Both the position numbers and the translations under genes were made by a program. The notes beneath the pieces are model-generated. The model worked only from the letters and a program-made list of their open reading frames with translations. It was not told where the DNA came from and ran no database searches. 64,000 bases of DNA from Brienomyrus brachyistius (Eukaryota; Chordata; Actinopteri; Osteoglossiformes; Mormyridae): NCBI RefSeq assembly GCF_023856365.1, contig NC_064535.1, positions 14,829,863 through 14,893,862 on the forward strand, read 5' to 3'. Below are positions 39,801-52,252 of the stretch, piece by piece. The first letter of the stretch is position 1, and each line of letters begins with the position of its first letter.

Positions 39801-42800
39801 GTCACTCTTCTTGCTCTGCATTACCAAAAAGCACGATAAGAACACATATAAACATTCAACAGATGGGGGAATATGAATGGGAAGACGGTCTGATAGGAAA
39901 ACAGGGATATTCCTCACGCTATTCTAGATACTCACAACATTCTGGGAATGTGAAGCATTGCACCTTTATTCCCTTGCTTTCAGCTATGACTTATTTCTGC
40001 TTGTTTGAATCAAATTGGATTGTGCTTCACTGATAAAAGATGCTATATTTTGCTGAAACCCAAAACTGCAGTCAATTTTGAACATGGCATGTTGTCTTGC
40101 TATTGATTTCAGGCCATGCCTGGCAAGCTGAAGACAATGGTGGGCAGAAATAATGCAGGAACGACTTCAAATGTGGAAGCAGAGAACCTGCCTTTATTAA
40201 AACAGAGATCACGGCTTCATTCCACATTATTTGTGTTCTGTCCATCCTGGTCTCTCTTCTTTTTGTATCACGTACCAAAGATAGTAGTTAAAAAACACCA
40301 CAGTATACTAATGAATGTGACTTTTGGCGTTACACTCATGGATCTATATATAATCTGTGACACCCTATTATCACAGTTTTCAAAACATCTGAATCTTTCG
40401 CCATAACTGATTTAACGATATCGTATTATGGCTGCCCATTAGTACCTCTCCACTTGTGAAAAAGGAAGGAAAGTGAGCAAGCAGATGAAGGCGGGATGGT
40501 GGAAAACAAACTCTTTAACCACCATTGCTCAGCTAAGTCCTGCTCGGCCATGTGCTTGGTGTCAGACTTACAGTAAACCACAATCCACTTCTGCTTTTTT
40601 GGCACCTGTCTGACCATAACTAGCGAAGGGGGTTCACGGGTGCTTTTCCACAGACATACGGCCCTGGGCCACAGACTTGTACCCTCAGGGTTTCTAAGCA
40701 GACAATTCTGGTGAAGATGTCTTATGGCACCAAGTACTTCCTCATGGACATAGTCATTTTTAGTTCTGCTTGTGATGCCAGGAATTCCCCCGAAACAGAC
40801 TAGTGAAACATCTTTATTCATCTTATTGTGAGTAAAATGATTTATATGATTGTCTTGTATATCTGCTGATGACTGTGACTGAGGACTGTTTATACATGCT
40901 TCTCTATTGGCTGCTGTTATGGAGATACGATAGGCCATGAACTAAATTTTGTTGACCTGTAGATCTTTCTGTTTTTATTTACCTACCACTAACCCATTTC
41001 CTGAACAAGAGAGGAGAAGCTAGGACAGATGGGCACTTTCAGTATGACCTCACTCATTCTCTTCTGTTCTTTTTTAAAATAACAGGGAGTTTGAGACATG
41101 TCTGATCAAACAGCAGAAGGCCCCTGCGCCAGATGTGCAGATATAAACACTTCCAGCTGCATGAGTCCATGCACAGCGGTAGCGGGACGTGGGTGGAGGT
41201 GGTTTGAGGTATGGGATAGAGAATCTGCATTTAACTTCCTTTCCTCTTCATGATAAGGAGCTCTGCTGCATGATCTCCATTCTTCCCCTAAGAATCAGGG
41301 AAACTTCTCTGTTGCAACTAAGTTTTTGAAAATCAGCAAAGCCTAATAAAATACAGCCATCGAACGTACACGGCAAATGTCCTTGCCGATGTCCTCACAC
41401 TAGCAGACCCCGCCTGACATGGATATTCCATACTCCATGTCACTGCAGCCTCACCCACCCCCGGGTGCCACACTGCGCTGAACTCAATGTTACCAGGCAG
41501 AACCAAGAAGCTCAAATCGACCCCCGTGATGTGCAGTACGGATACGTATGTGCTACTTTACAAAAGCAAGGTGATGTGCACAGCTGGTGAGGAGGGTCCC
41601 AACTCATCCTTGGTTGTGTTTTTTACTGGTTGAAAGACCCATCTGGCCAGTTCAATTGGTCGCTTTCAGAGCTGCTGAAGGTACCTCTTCAGGAATTCTG
41701 TAGCACTTATCCAGTTCCCTGTGGAGGCCCCCATGAGTGACAGTTATGTTTTATTTATGTATTTATTTATTTATTATTCATCAACGCTTGGTGGGGGCTC
41801 CTGATCTGTCTATCTGTACATTTGTTTTTTAACCCCTCTCTTTTGCTTTCTTCAGCTTTTATTTCCATAATATATACATCATAGCTTTAACAAAAATCTG
41901 AACCTGCTGGCAATTTCATGACGTATTGTACTCATATTTTTTACTGTCATGTAAAAGAACAGGAAAAGATTAATACAAGGACAATGAGGGAGAGACAGAG
42001 AGAAAAAAGGCCTTAACTATCTGCAATAAGACCCCGCAGCGCCATAAAAATCAGCATACACCACAAATAGCGCCATCTATCTCACTGGAGAGACGTCAGT
42101 AATCACCTGTTGCAGGTTACGGCCCGGATCAAAGCTGCACTTCCTGTTTTTTACAGGATGCTTCCAGCACCATTGATGAATTACATATTTATACATGGAC
42201 ACTTGACACTGAAGGACCAGGATATATTTACATTAAGAAGATTCCAACTATGCTTAAGTTGTCCAGAATGAACTTTACCTGACCAGCTGTGTCGTACAGT
42301 CCCAATAAATACTGTTTCCCTCCGACAGTCACACTCACTGAAAAAAACGGGGAAATAGCCATGTATTACATACACTGAATGGGAAAAGGGAAACAAAACT
42401 AGACACAGAAAGAGTGGGAGGTGGGAAAAAAGTAATAAGGTTAAAAATGGGGAAAATTGAGTGGGGGTGTCTTAGCTCCAAAGGCTTAGACGAAAGAAAC
42501 ACAAGTGGTTTTAATTAGGAAAAACAGAGCCCAGAATAAGAGAGAGAGCGTGAGGGCAGAAAGATAAAAGATTATTATCTTACTTCCGTTTTTACACATG
42601 AATTTCCTCTAACAGTCCTCAGTTATTCTATCTTTTTTTTACATCACAAAAAAGTATCAATTTTCAAATATCAGCGTGGGGTAAAAAAAAACACAATACG
42701 GAAAGAACAACACAATACGGGCTGAATATTCTGGGGTCTTACTGTGTCTTTTCACTATATTAACTTTTTAAAGTTTTTTTTCCGTAATTGCAATACAACT

Positions 42801-43177
42801 AGCAAGCACTCGTCATTCGTATTATTTCGTTAATTTTATTTCCAGTGCCTGTATCTTCCTTTGTTTCGCCATTAAAATATTTGACAACTGTGAGTACAGA
42901 ACACAGATCTCCACCCATATCAGGTCCACGTAGAAATAAAAATAACTTTTATATATTTATAAAATACTTGGTAGATTATTTTAGTTCTTTCTTAGAATAT
43001 GGTAGTTAAGAGAGGAGTTTTCACACGACACTTACCTGCGTAATGGTCAAAAACGGTAGGAACGTACTCCTCAGGAAAGGCGTCGTTGGCATAGCTCATT
43101 AACAGGCAAGTTTTGCCTACAGCACCGTCTCCAACGACCACGCATTTTAACATGATTGTGCCCGTACCGTTAGCCAT
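24893..43177 (-). CDS. rhoq: RHOQ/TC10 small Rho GTPase, five exons
   Basis: GTPase of the Cdc42 subfamily that acts at plasma membrane and vesicles, known for insulin-stimulated GLUT4 traffic, filopodia and exocyst recruitment. Exons in gene order are 43177-43036, 42337-42279, 28160-27999, 26099-26004 and 25048-24893. All junctions are GT-AG, in phase, giving 204 aa (human 205). The P-loop GDGAVGKT is at residues 16-23, the switch I threonine in YVPTVFDHY at 41, DTAGQ at 63-67, the base-recognition TQID at 120-123 and SAL at 163-165. The C-terminus is basic ([12 protein letters not shown]), followed by CISCC for palmitoylation and the CAAX box CLIT; RHOJ ends differently, which decides the identity. 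The short N-terminal extension also fits TC10. Introns 1 and 3-4 are modest; intron 2 is 14.1 kb. Confidence 0.96.
26925..27400. repeat. dispersed repeat rich in TCTTGGTCTTG
   Basis: The block in rhoq intron 3 has repeated versions of GGTCTTGGTCTCATCTC, GACTTGGTCTTGTCTCAG and GGTCTTGGTAATGACTTGG at its two ends, a pattern common in fish repeats. The centre is AT-rich. Class not determined. Confidence 0.4.
28161..42278 (-). other. rhoq intron 2, 14.1 kb
   Basis: No conserved exon of another gene was found. It holds TG/CA microsatellites (near 33030, 33965 and 30075), a C-run near 37747 and many short frames without support. The longest non-repetitive open frame is described separately at 40426-40938. 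A block at about 36670-36910 looks repeat-like but has no clear ends. Confidence 0.5.
40426..40938 (-). CDS. uncharacterised 170-aa open frame in rhoq intron 2
   Basis: An ATG-initiated, uninterrupted frame of 170 codons on the same strand as rhoq. I recognise no domain. It has four tryptophans and several lysine-rich turns in the C-terminal half ([24 protein letters not shown]), no signal peptide and no transmembrane segment. There is no TATA box or poly(A) signal that clearly belongs to it. It could be an intronless gene, an exapted or decayed mobile ORF, or chance. Chance is favoured unless homologues exist. Confidence 0.2.
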   Translation of the reverse strand: MAYRISITAANREACINSPQSQSSADIQDNHINHFTHNKMNKDVSLVCFGGIPGITSRTKNDYVHEEVLGAIRHLHQNCLLRNPEGTSLWPRAVCLWKSTREPPSLVMVRQVPKKQKWIVVYCKSDTKHMAEQDLAEQWWLKSLFSTIPPSSACSLSFLFHKWRGTNGQP

Positions 43178-43480
43178 GATTCGCGCAAAATCATCATCTT
43201 CAGCCGCCCAGTTTTCCTCTGTTGAACAGCGATCCCCAACGGGCAGTCATCACCAGCGCCCCGGTCTGTCTGCGCTCCGCAGCAAAACAACTGAAAATGG
43301 CATTTCTCCTCCCCAGTTGCCAAATTTGGCAACGAAGGGCTTTCCCTCCCCTGCTCAAGCCGACACACACACTGAACAGACACACTCTCCACGCGCTCTA
43401 CTTTCCATCAGCGGCGACCGGGAGAAACTCCCTGAGATCACACCGCCTGCGACCTCCGTGCGCCACCAGCGTCCATGCAT
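43178..43480 (-). promoter_or_regulatory. rhoq 5' UTR and CpG-rich promoter
   Basis: Directly upstream of the rhoq ATG the sequence turns CpG- and GC-rich (for example CCAGCGCCCCGG and GCGCTCCGC around 43255-43280, GCGGCGACCGGG near 43415) compared with its AT-rich surroundings. No TATA box in position; this fits a housekeeping-type dispersed start. Confidence 0.5.
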
Positions 43481-46400
43481 GACATTATATTATTCTCTCG
43501 TTGTGCTTTAAAACACTTATTCCACTTTTCTCTCCTAGTCTCACTCGCACTGTCACTGGTGCCAACTCAAGCTGTCTTGCGACAGAGGCGGGGTAAGAGC
43601 TCTCAATTAAGGGGCTCTGTCGAAATTCCAGCGGTTTTAGCGTGCCATCGCAGTACACACATATCGCACGTTGTTGGGTAACTTATTAATATGGTAAAAG
43701 AAAAAAAGTAACACAATAAATATCGTGGCCCGAGCAATTATTAGAAACAAACAAATTCTGATTTCGATATGACATAATCAACTCTTGTAGAATCAACTAC
43801 ATAAAGATTATGTAGTATCGCTGTTTCACTTGAAAAATGGGGGGAAAAAATTAATCATGTCGTGGTTTACATAATTTCATTTAATAAGGAAAATGGCACT
43901 CGCCGAACACTGGTATATCTAAAACATATACCTAGATCATACTTTAATTCGCCGTGATTGAAATATTTCATGTTATTTTTGTTGAGGCTACGGAGTGTCT
44001 ATCAGGTTCACAGTGAAATTGCACTGAAAAGAAAGATGATTGATGAAGGATGGTCTGTTTACTTTTCCTAGACATGGAGTATTTAGGAACAGCGCATTTA
44101 GAACGTTAGAACAAGCTTCTGAAAACTGTTTGGAATTTTCTAAATTGCTTTTATGATTTTAGGAAACTTTGGTGATGATCCCTAGTTGTAAGACAGCCAT
44201 CCAATCAGCTAGCAGCGGGCAGCAGGCAGAGCTAAGCTGGGGATGCGCTGTTGTGCCTCTGTAATGGGTATCACTTTTGACAGATGCTGCAGCAGTCACA
44301 TGACCAAACAATTACCTCATACTTTTCGTCCAATACATTGTGTGGAGAAGCGCAATTCAGAACCACTAATCGCTACTTATCTCACCGTGAAACATAAGAC
44401 AAATAAAACATGACAAAAAAGACATGTACACACATGCTAGTCTTATGAACCACTTTCTCTGCGTTTTTAAATTCCTGTTTCTTTTGTTTTAATATGCGTT
44501 AGCTGCAATAGAAATTGTACTTAGATATAGTGCTTTACTGGCGTTTTCATGCGCGGTGCTTGATGAGCTCCTTTACGTTTATTTTACTTAAAAATGAAAT
44601 GTAAAACGAAACGCGTTTTCTTCTAAACCTCGGATTAAAAAATTTCAGAGGTTAAGTATTTATACAGGGGCTGGTCGTTTTCGTTTCAGAATAATGTCTG
44701 TAAGGTAGGGTGTGCCTCCGGGAACAATGCTTATGAGCAACCTCGCTCAGCCTTTTTCAAGAACGTTTAGAACGACGTTTTGGGTAAATTCCTAAAGAGC
44801 TCTACAAGCGATACCGATACAATTTCCGAACTGTCGAGTCTTTAGAAGCCTTCGAGTATTCTAACGATTTAAAGAACAACACATCTTTGCAGCGTGGCCG
44901 GTGTTAAATCTAGTTTTAACCGCATTACAAGTAATCTATATCAAAGACATTCATCTGTTAAAACTAGTCAAGAGAAGTCAAGTCTTTCATTTGGCATAAG
45001 TATTGCTTCATTGCCTTTTGTAGGGGAAGTTGCATGTTATATGCAAACATATACATTTGTTGTTGGTCGCCACCACTATTAGTGCCACAAAAATCATGTG
45101 CCCTGGTGGTTGTATACAAGATTCATTTATATTAATAATCTTAATAAGTCCAGGTCAAAGGTGCAATATCACACACTGGGCTTACTAGTATTTGCCACAT
45201 ATAGGTCTGTACAGTCTTACCACAAGACTTTAACCATAGTTACTTGAGCGTGTTAAACTGCATTTCTGGGTATAAAGGGGAGAACTGTCACTGACTGTTT
45301 TAAGATACTGGTAACCACTAAAGTAACCAATGGGAAATGGGTTAAACCAGTGGTTGGTTGACAGCACACAATTACCCCACTCACCATTGGATTCAAAGAT
45401 TCATTTCTTCCTGGACCCCGAGACATCCATCCATCCATTTTCCAAACCGCTTATCCTACTGGGTCACGGGACCCCGAGACATCTTAAACAAAAAACATAC
45501 TTCTATCCTCCAAACAATGGCTTCATCTCTGGGTCTGTGCTCACTGTAAAACTATAAATGGTGGGGGGGGGGTTAGGGAATGGTGAGGAATGACTGACGA
45601 CCTGAGAGTGCCAAAGGGACGATAAGAGCCATTATGCATGTGCTTGTTGAGAGTGCGCCCTCATTTGACTTGTCGACGCCCCTTCGATAGCCGCCTGGCG
45701 ATGCACTGAGCCTCTTGGCGCTGCTGACAATAATACCGTCTTTGACTAACCGGGTCGACGCTTGTGCCTCTGAGATTGTTGCCACGGGCTCCTCAGCTTG
45801 TTGCCCAGGCAACTTACACTCCAGAGACTCTTTAGCACATCATATGTTTCATTACAGCAATTCAGGAAAAGTACCAACTGAAGTATTTCAGGAGTTTAGC
45901 AATGATACTCCAGCCTAGTCCCAGACTAACCTCCCGATAAAGAACAAAGATTTAGGTTGTTCATATTTCAAAGTTCTCCCAAAGGTTAAATAGCATTGTT
46001 GTACATATGGCCTGTAACTTGCCCAAATCAAGCATCACACCAGCAGATTTAAAGGCATCTGTCTCTGCTTCCTGATTACCTGCACTAGCTTCACGCCCTT
46101 GGAGACCCCTTCTGTTTATTCATGTAGAGGTTCACGTAGTGTGAGACTAACACTCACACTAGCATATTATGGCGGTACACACTCAGTACTCAGCATACCA
46201 CATTCACATGATCAACGGACCTTATAAACAATGACATCACCAGGTCCAGCTGACATTCTGTGGAATCAAAACCTTCAACAGCAACGTTTACGGTATATCA
46301 CTGCACATGTCTCCATTTTCAATCATTCTGTGTTATTTTAAGGCGGTCCAGGTATCAAATACTGATGAGGTGCTGGTGCTGCTAAGGGTTGTGTGTCGGT

Positions 46401-47209
46401 GGTTGCTGGTGAGAGGGAGGGATGGAGATGGGGTACCTGAAGTATTTCGATGTTGAAGTGTGGGTGGGGATGTAGTATATGGACTATCATCACAGTGTGA
46501 ATTTAAGGATTTATCGTATTATTTATGCTTTTTAAAGTTCCGCCTCTCTATATAAAGCTTATCATGATATTCTGCCCTAAGAGGATGCAGACAGAGTGGA
46601 TTGAGCAATATATTACTTTGAAATGTTCTTATTCCAAGTGTATGCACTTTAAACACTTTAATGCAAAAAGACTTGTTGCCAGTTTAGTTGTTTAAGAATA
46701 TTTGGCCTGATTAATTGTATGTCATAATAAAAATGTCTGGCTGTCAATGGATTAGCCCTCAAAAAATTAATGACTTCATCAAGTGTTGTTATATTTTTAT
46801 TCTGATTTGAAAGCAAACTTTATATCTCAAGGGGAAGCTGGGGGGGGAGGGACCACAGCAACCATTACTTTCAGTTGCATGCAGCGATACAGCAATAGCA
46901 TTCCCATCCTGCGCTGTCAGTTTAGTAGTACATAGCATATGCAGCATATGAACACCAGTCTGCATCACGTCTGTGCCTCTGCAGGAAGTCAGGGTGTTAC
47001 CTGTGCGGCCTTGGCATACGTGGGCCAGACCACACCTGGAACACGATCACATGACCCACACTGACTGCTCGGACACGCACAGGTGCTGTGGTGATATAGG
47101 GGGTGTCAGAGTCACGGTCAAGGTATTTAATTCATTTTGACAGTGATACTCAAGCCCAGATATCTCCAAAGCCACATCTACCCAACAGTCGCACAGTACA
47201 GTGAGCCGC
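43481..47209. other. intergenic between rhoq promoter and minisatellite
   Basis: No gene seen. It holds a truncated SINE insertion at 45428 and a G-run near 45564. Otherwise unremarkable. Confidence 0.45.
45428..45468 (-). mobile_element. 41-bp 5'-truncated SINE tail
   Basis: On the minus strand this is only the last part of the SINE at 13156 (GTGACCCAGTAGGATAAGCG and GGTTTGGAAAATGGATGGATG). A perfect 15-base target duplication GGACCCCGAGACATC flanks it at 45413-45427 and 45469-45483. Confidence 0.85.
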
Positions 47210-50200
47210 ACCCACGCTCCCCCCCTTACCCACGCTCCCCCCCCCTTCACCCACGCTCCCCCCTTACCCACGCTCCCCCCTCCACCCACGCTCCCCCCCT
47301 TACCCACGCTCCCCCCCTCCACCCACGCTCCCCCCTCCACCCACGCTCCCCCCCTTACCCAGGCTCCCCCCCCCTTCACCCACGCTCCACCCTCCACCCA
47401 GGCTCCCCCCCCTTCACCCAGGCTCCCCCCTTACCCACGCTCCCCCCTTACCCACGCTCCCCCCTTACCCACGCTCCCCCCCCCTTCACCCACGCTCCCC
47501 CCTTACCCACGCTCCACCCTTACCCACGCTCCCCCCTTACCCACGCTCCCCCCCCCTTACCCACGCTCCCCCCTTACCCACGCTCCCCCCCTTACCCACG
47601 CTCCCCCCCCCTTCACCCACGCTCCCCCCTTCACCCACGCTCCACCCTCCACCCACGCTCCCCCCTTACCCACGCTCCACCCTCCACCCACGCTCCCCCC
47701 TTACCCACGCTCCACCCTCCACCCACGCTCCCCCCTTACCCACGCTCCCCCCTTACCCACGCTCCCCCCTTACCCACGCTCCCCCCCCCTTCACCCACGC
47801 TCCCCCCTTACCCACGCTCCACCCTCCACCCACGCTCCCCCCCTTACCCAGGCTCCCCCCCCCTTCACCCACGCTCCCCCCCTTACCCAGGCTCCCCCCC
47901 CCTTCACCCACGCTCCCCCCTTACCCACGCTCCACCCTCCACCCACGCTCCCCCCTTACCCACGCTCCACCCTCCACCCACGCTCCCCCCTTACCCACGC
48001 TCCCCCCTTACCCACGCTCCCCCCTTACCCACGCTCCACCCTCCACCCACGCTCCCCCCTTATCCACGCTCCACCCTCCACCCACGCTCCCCCCTTACCC
48101 ACGCTCCCCCCCTCCACCCACGCTCCCCCCTTACCCACGCTCCCCCCTCCACCCACGCTCCCCCCTTACCCACGCTCCACCCTCCACCCACGCTCCCCCC
48201 TTACCCAGGCTCCACCCTCCACCCACGCTCCCCCCTTACCCACGCTCCACCCTCCACCCACGCTCCCCCCTTACCCACGCTCCCCCCTTACCCACGCTCC
48301 ACCCTCCACCCACGCTCCCCCCTTACCCACGCTCCCCCCTCCACCCACGCTCCCCCCTTACCCACGCTCCCCCCTTCACCCAGGCTCCACCCTCCACCCA
48401 CGCTCCCCCCCCCTTCACCCACGCTCCCCCCTTCACCCAGGCTCCACCATCCACCCACGCTCCCCCCTTACCCACGCTCCCCCCTCCACCCACGCTCCCC
48501 CCTTACCCACGCTCCACCCACGCTCCCCCCCTCCACCCACGCTCCCCCCTTACCCAGGCTCCCCCCTTACCCAGGCTCCCCCCTTACCCACGCTCCCCCC
48601 TTACCCACGCTCCACCCCCCTTCACCCACGCTCCCCCCTTACCCACGCTCCACCCTCCACCCACGCTCCCCCCTTACCCACGCTCCCCCCTTACCCACGC
48701 TCCACCCTCCACCCACGCTCCCCCCTTACCCACGCTCCCCCCTTACCCACGCTCCCCCCTCCACCCACGCTCCCCCCCTTACCCAGGCTCCCCCCCCCTT
48801 CACCCACGCTCCACCCTCCACCCAGGCTCCCCCCCCTTCACCCAGGCTCCCCCCTTACCCACGCTCCCCCCTTACCCACGCTCCCCCCCCCTTCACCCAC
48901 GCTCCCCCCTTACCCACGCTCCACCCTTACCCACGCTCCCCCCTTACCCACGCTCCCCCCCCCCTTACCCACGCTCCCCCCTTACCCACGCTCCCCCCCC
49001 CTTCACCCACGCTCCCCCCTTCACCCACGCTCCACCCTCCACCCACGCTCCCCCCTTACCCACGCTCCACCCTCCACCCACGCTCCCCCCTTACCCACGC
49101 TCCACCCTCCACCCACGCTCCCCCCTTACCCACGCTCCACCCTCCACCCACGCTCCCCCCTTACCCACGCTCCCCCCTTACCCACGCTCCCCCCTTACCC
49201 ACGCTCCCCCCCCCTTCACCCACGCTCCCCCCTTACCCACGCTCCACCCTCCACCCACGCTCCCCCCCTTACCCAGGCTCCCCCCCCCTTCACCCACGCT
49301 CCCCCCCTTACCCAGGCTCCCCCCCCCTTCACCCACGCTCCCCCCTTACCCACGCTCCACCCTCCACCCACGCTCCCCCCTTACCCACGCTCCCCCCCCC
49401 TTCACCCACGCTCCCCCCTTACCCACGCTCCCCCCTCCACCCACGCTCCCCCCCTTACCCACGCTCCCCCCTCCACCCACGCTCCCCCCTCCACCCACGC
49501 TCCCCCCCTTACCCAGGCTCCCCCCCCCTTCACCCACGCTCCACCCTCCACCCAGGCTCCCCCCCCTTCACCCAGGCTCCCCCCTTACCCACGCTCCCCC
49601 CTTACCCACGCTCCCCCCTTACCCACGCTCCCCCCCCCTTCACCCACGCTCCCCCCTTACCCACGCTCCACCCTTACCCACGCTCCCCCCTTACCCACGC
49701 TCCCCCCCCCTTACCCACGCTCCCCCCCTTACCCACGCTCCCCCCTTACCCACGCTCCCCCCCCCTTCACCCACGCTCCCCCCTTCACCCACGCTCCACC
49801 CTCCACCCACGCTCCCCCCTTACCCACGCTCCACCCTCCACCCACGCTCCCCCCTTACCCACGCTCCACCCTCCACCCACGCTCCCCCCTTACCCACGCT
49901 CCCCCCTTACCCACGCTCCCCCCTTACCCACGCTCCCCCCCCCCTTCACCCACGCTCCCCCCTTACCCACGCTCCACCCTCCACCCACGCTCCCCCCCTT
50001 ACCCAGGCTCCCCCCCCCTTCACCCACGCTCCCCCCCTTACCCAGGCTCCCCCCCCCTTCACCCACGCTCCCCCCTTACCCACGCTCCACCCTCCACCCA
50101 CGCTCCCCCCTTACCCACGCTCCACCCTCCACCCACGCTCCCCCCTTACCCACGCTCCCCCCTTACCCACGCTCCCCCCTTACCCACGCTCCACCCTCCA

Positions 50201-52252
50201 CCCACGCTCCCCCCTTATCCACGCTCCACCCTCCACCCACGCTCCCCCCTTACCCACGCTCCCCCCTCCACCCACGCTCCCCCCTTACCCACGCTCCCCC
50301 CTCCACCCACGCTCCCCCCTTACCCACGCTCCACCCTCCACCCACGCTCCCCCCTTACCCAGGCTCCACCCTCCACCCACGCTCCCCCCTTACCCACGCT
50401 CCACCCTCCACCCACGCTCCCCCCTTACCCACGCTCCCCCCTTACCCACGCTCCACCCTCCACCCACGCTCCCCCCTTACCCACGCTCCCCCCTCCACCC
50501 ACGCTCCCCCCCTTACCCACGCTCCCCCCTTCACCCAGGCTCCACCCTCCACCCACGCTCCCCCCCCCTTCACCCACGCTCCCCCCTTCACCCAGGCTCC
50601 ACCATCCACCCACGCTCCCCCCTTACCCACGCTCCCCCCTCCACCCACGCTCCCCCCTTACCCACGCTCCACCCACGCTCCCCCCTCCACCCACGCTCCC
50701 CCCTTACCCAGGCTCCCCCCTTACCCAGGCTCCCCCCTTACCCACGCTCCCCCCTTACCCACGCTCCACCCCCCTTCACCCACGCTCCCCCCTTACCCAC
50801 GCTCCACCCTCCACCCACGCTCCCCCCTTACCCACGCTCCCCCCTTACCCACGCTCCACCCTCCACCCACGCTCCCCCCTTACCCACGCTCCCCCCTTAC
50901 CCACGCTCCCCCCTCCACCCACGCTCCCCCCCTTACCCAGGCTCCCCCCCCCTTCACCCACGCTCCACCCTCCACCCAGGCTCCCCCCCCTTCACCCAGG
51001 CTCCCCCCTTACCCACGCTCCCCCCTTACCCACGCTCCCCCCCCCTTCACCCACGCTCCCCCCTTACCCACGCTCCACCCTTACCCACGCTCCCCCCTTA
51101 CCCACGCTCCCCCCCCCTTACCCACGCTCCCCCCTTACCCACGCTCCCCCCCCCTTCACCCACGCTCCCCCCTTCACCCACGCTCCACCCTCCACCCACG
51201 CTCCCCCCTTACCCACGCTCCACCCTCCACCCACGCTCCCCCCTTACCCACGCTCCACCCTCCACCCACGCTCCCCCCTTACCCACGCTCCACCCTCCAC
51301 CCACGCTCCCCCCTTACCCACGCTCCCCCCTTACCCACGCTCCCCCCTTACCCACGCTCCCCCCCCCTTCACCCACGCTCCCCCCTTACCCACGCTCCAC
51401 CCTCCCCCTCCCCTTCACCCAGGCTCCCCCCTTACCCACGCTCACCACCCTCCACCCAGGCTCCACCCTCCACCCACGCTCCCCCCTTACCCACGCTCCA
51501 CCCTCCACCCACGCTCCCCCCTTACCCACGCTCCCCCCTTACCCACGCTCCACCCTCCACCCACGCTCCCCCCTTACCCACGCTCCACCCTCCACCCACG
51601 CTCCCCTCCCTCCACCCACGCTCCCCCCTTACCCACCTCCCCCCGCTCCCCCTCCACCACGCTCCCCCCTTACCCACGCTCCACCCTCCACCCACGCTCC
51701 CCCCTTACCCAGGCTCCACCCTCCACCCACGCTCTCCCCCCTTACCCACGCTCCCCCCCTTACCCACGCTCCCCCCTTACCCACGCTCCCACCTCTACCC
51801 ACGCTCCACCCCTCCACCCACGCTCCCCCTTACCCACGCACCTCCACCCACGCTCCCCCCTTACCCACGCTCCCCCCTTCACCCAGGCTCCACCCTCCAC
51901 CCACGCTCCCCCCTTACCCACGCTCCCCCCCTTACCCACGCTCCACCCTCCACCCACGCTCCCCCCTTACCCACGCCTCCACCCTCCACCCACGCTCCCC
52001 CCCTCCACCCACGCTCCCCCCCTTACCCAGGCTCCCCCCTTACCCAGGCTCCCCCCTTACCCACGCTCCACCCTCCACCCACGCTCCCACCCTTACCCAC
52101 GCTCCACCCTCCACCCACGCTCCCCCCTCCACCCACGCTCCCCCCCCTTCACCCAGGCTCCACCCTCCACCCACGCTCCCCCCCTTACCCACGCTCCCAC
52201 CCTTACCCACGCTCCCCCCCCTTCACCCAGGCTCCCCCCCCTTCACCCAGGC
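47210..52252. repeat. 5-kb C-rich minisatellite with higher-order structure
   Basis: Built from 17-18-base units: CCCACGCTCCCCCCTTA, CCCACGCTCCACCCTCCA, CCCACGCTCCCCCCTTCA and versions with CCCAGGCT. Unit order is itself repeated: rare markers recur about 2155 bases apart (TTATCC at about 48058 and 50213; CCACCATCC at about 48441 and 50596; a compound block at about 47359 and 49513, and at 48783 and 50938). The last ~850 bases are more degenerate. The + strand is nearly free of G; the minus strand is correspondingly G-rich. Two + frames stay open for more than 1700 codons only because the units lack stops. Confidence 0.95.

Noticed and set aside
49346..51957. Glycine-rich minus-strand frames in the same array
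   Set aside because: Same low-complexity cause; short, and broken wherever the unit TTA gives TAA in frame.
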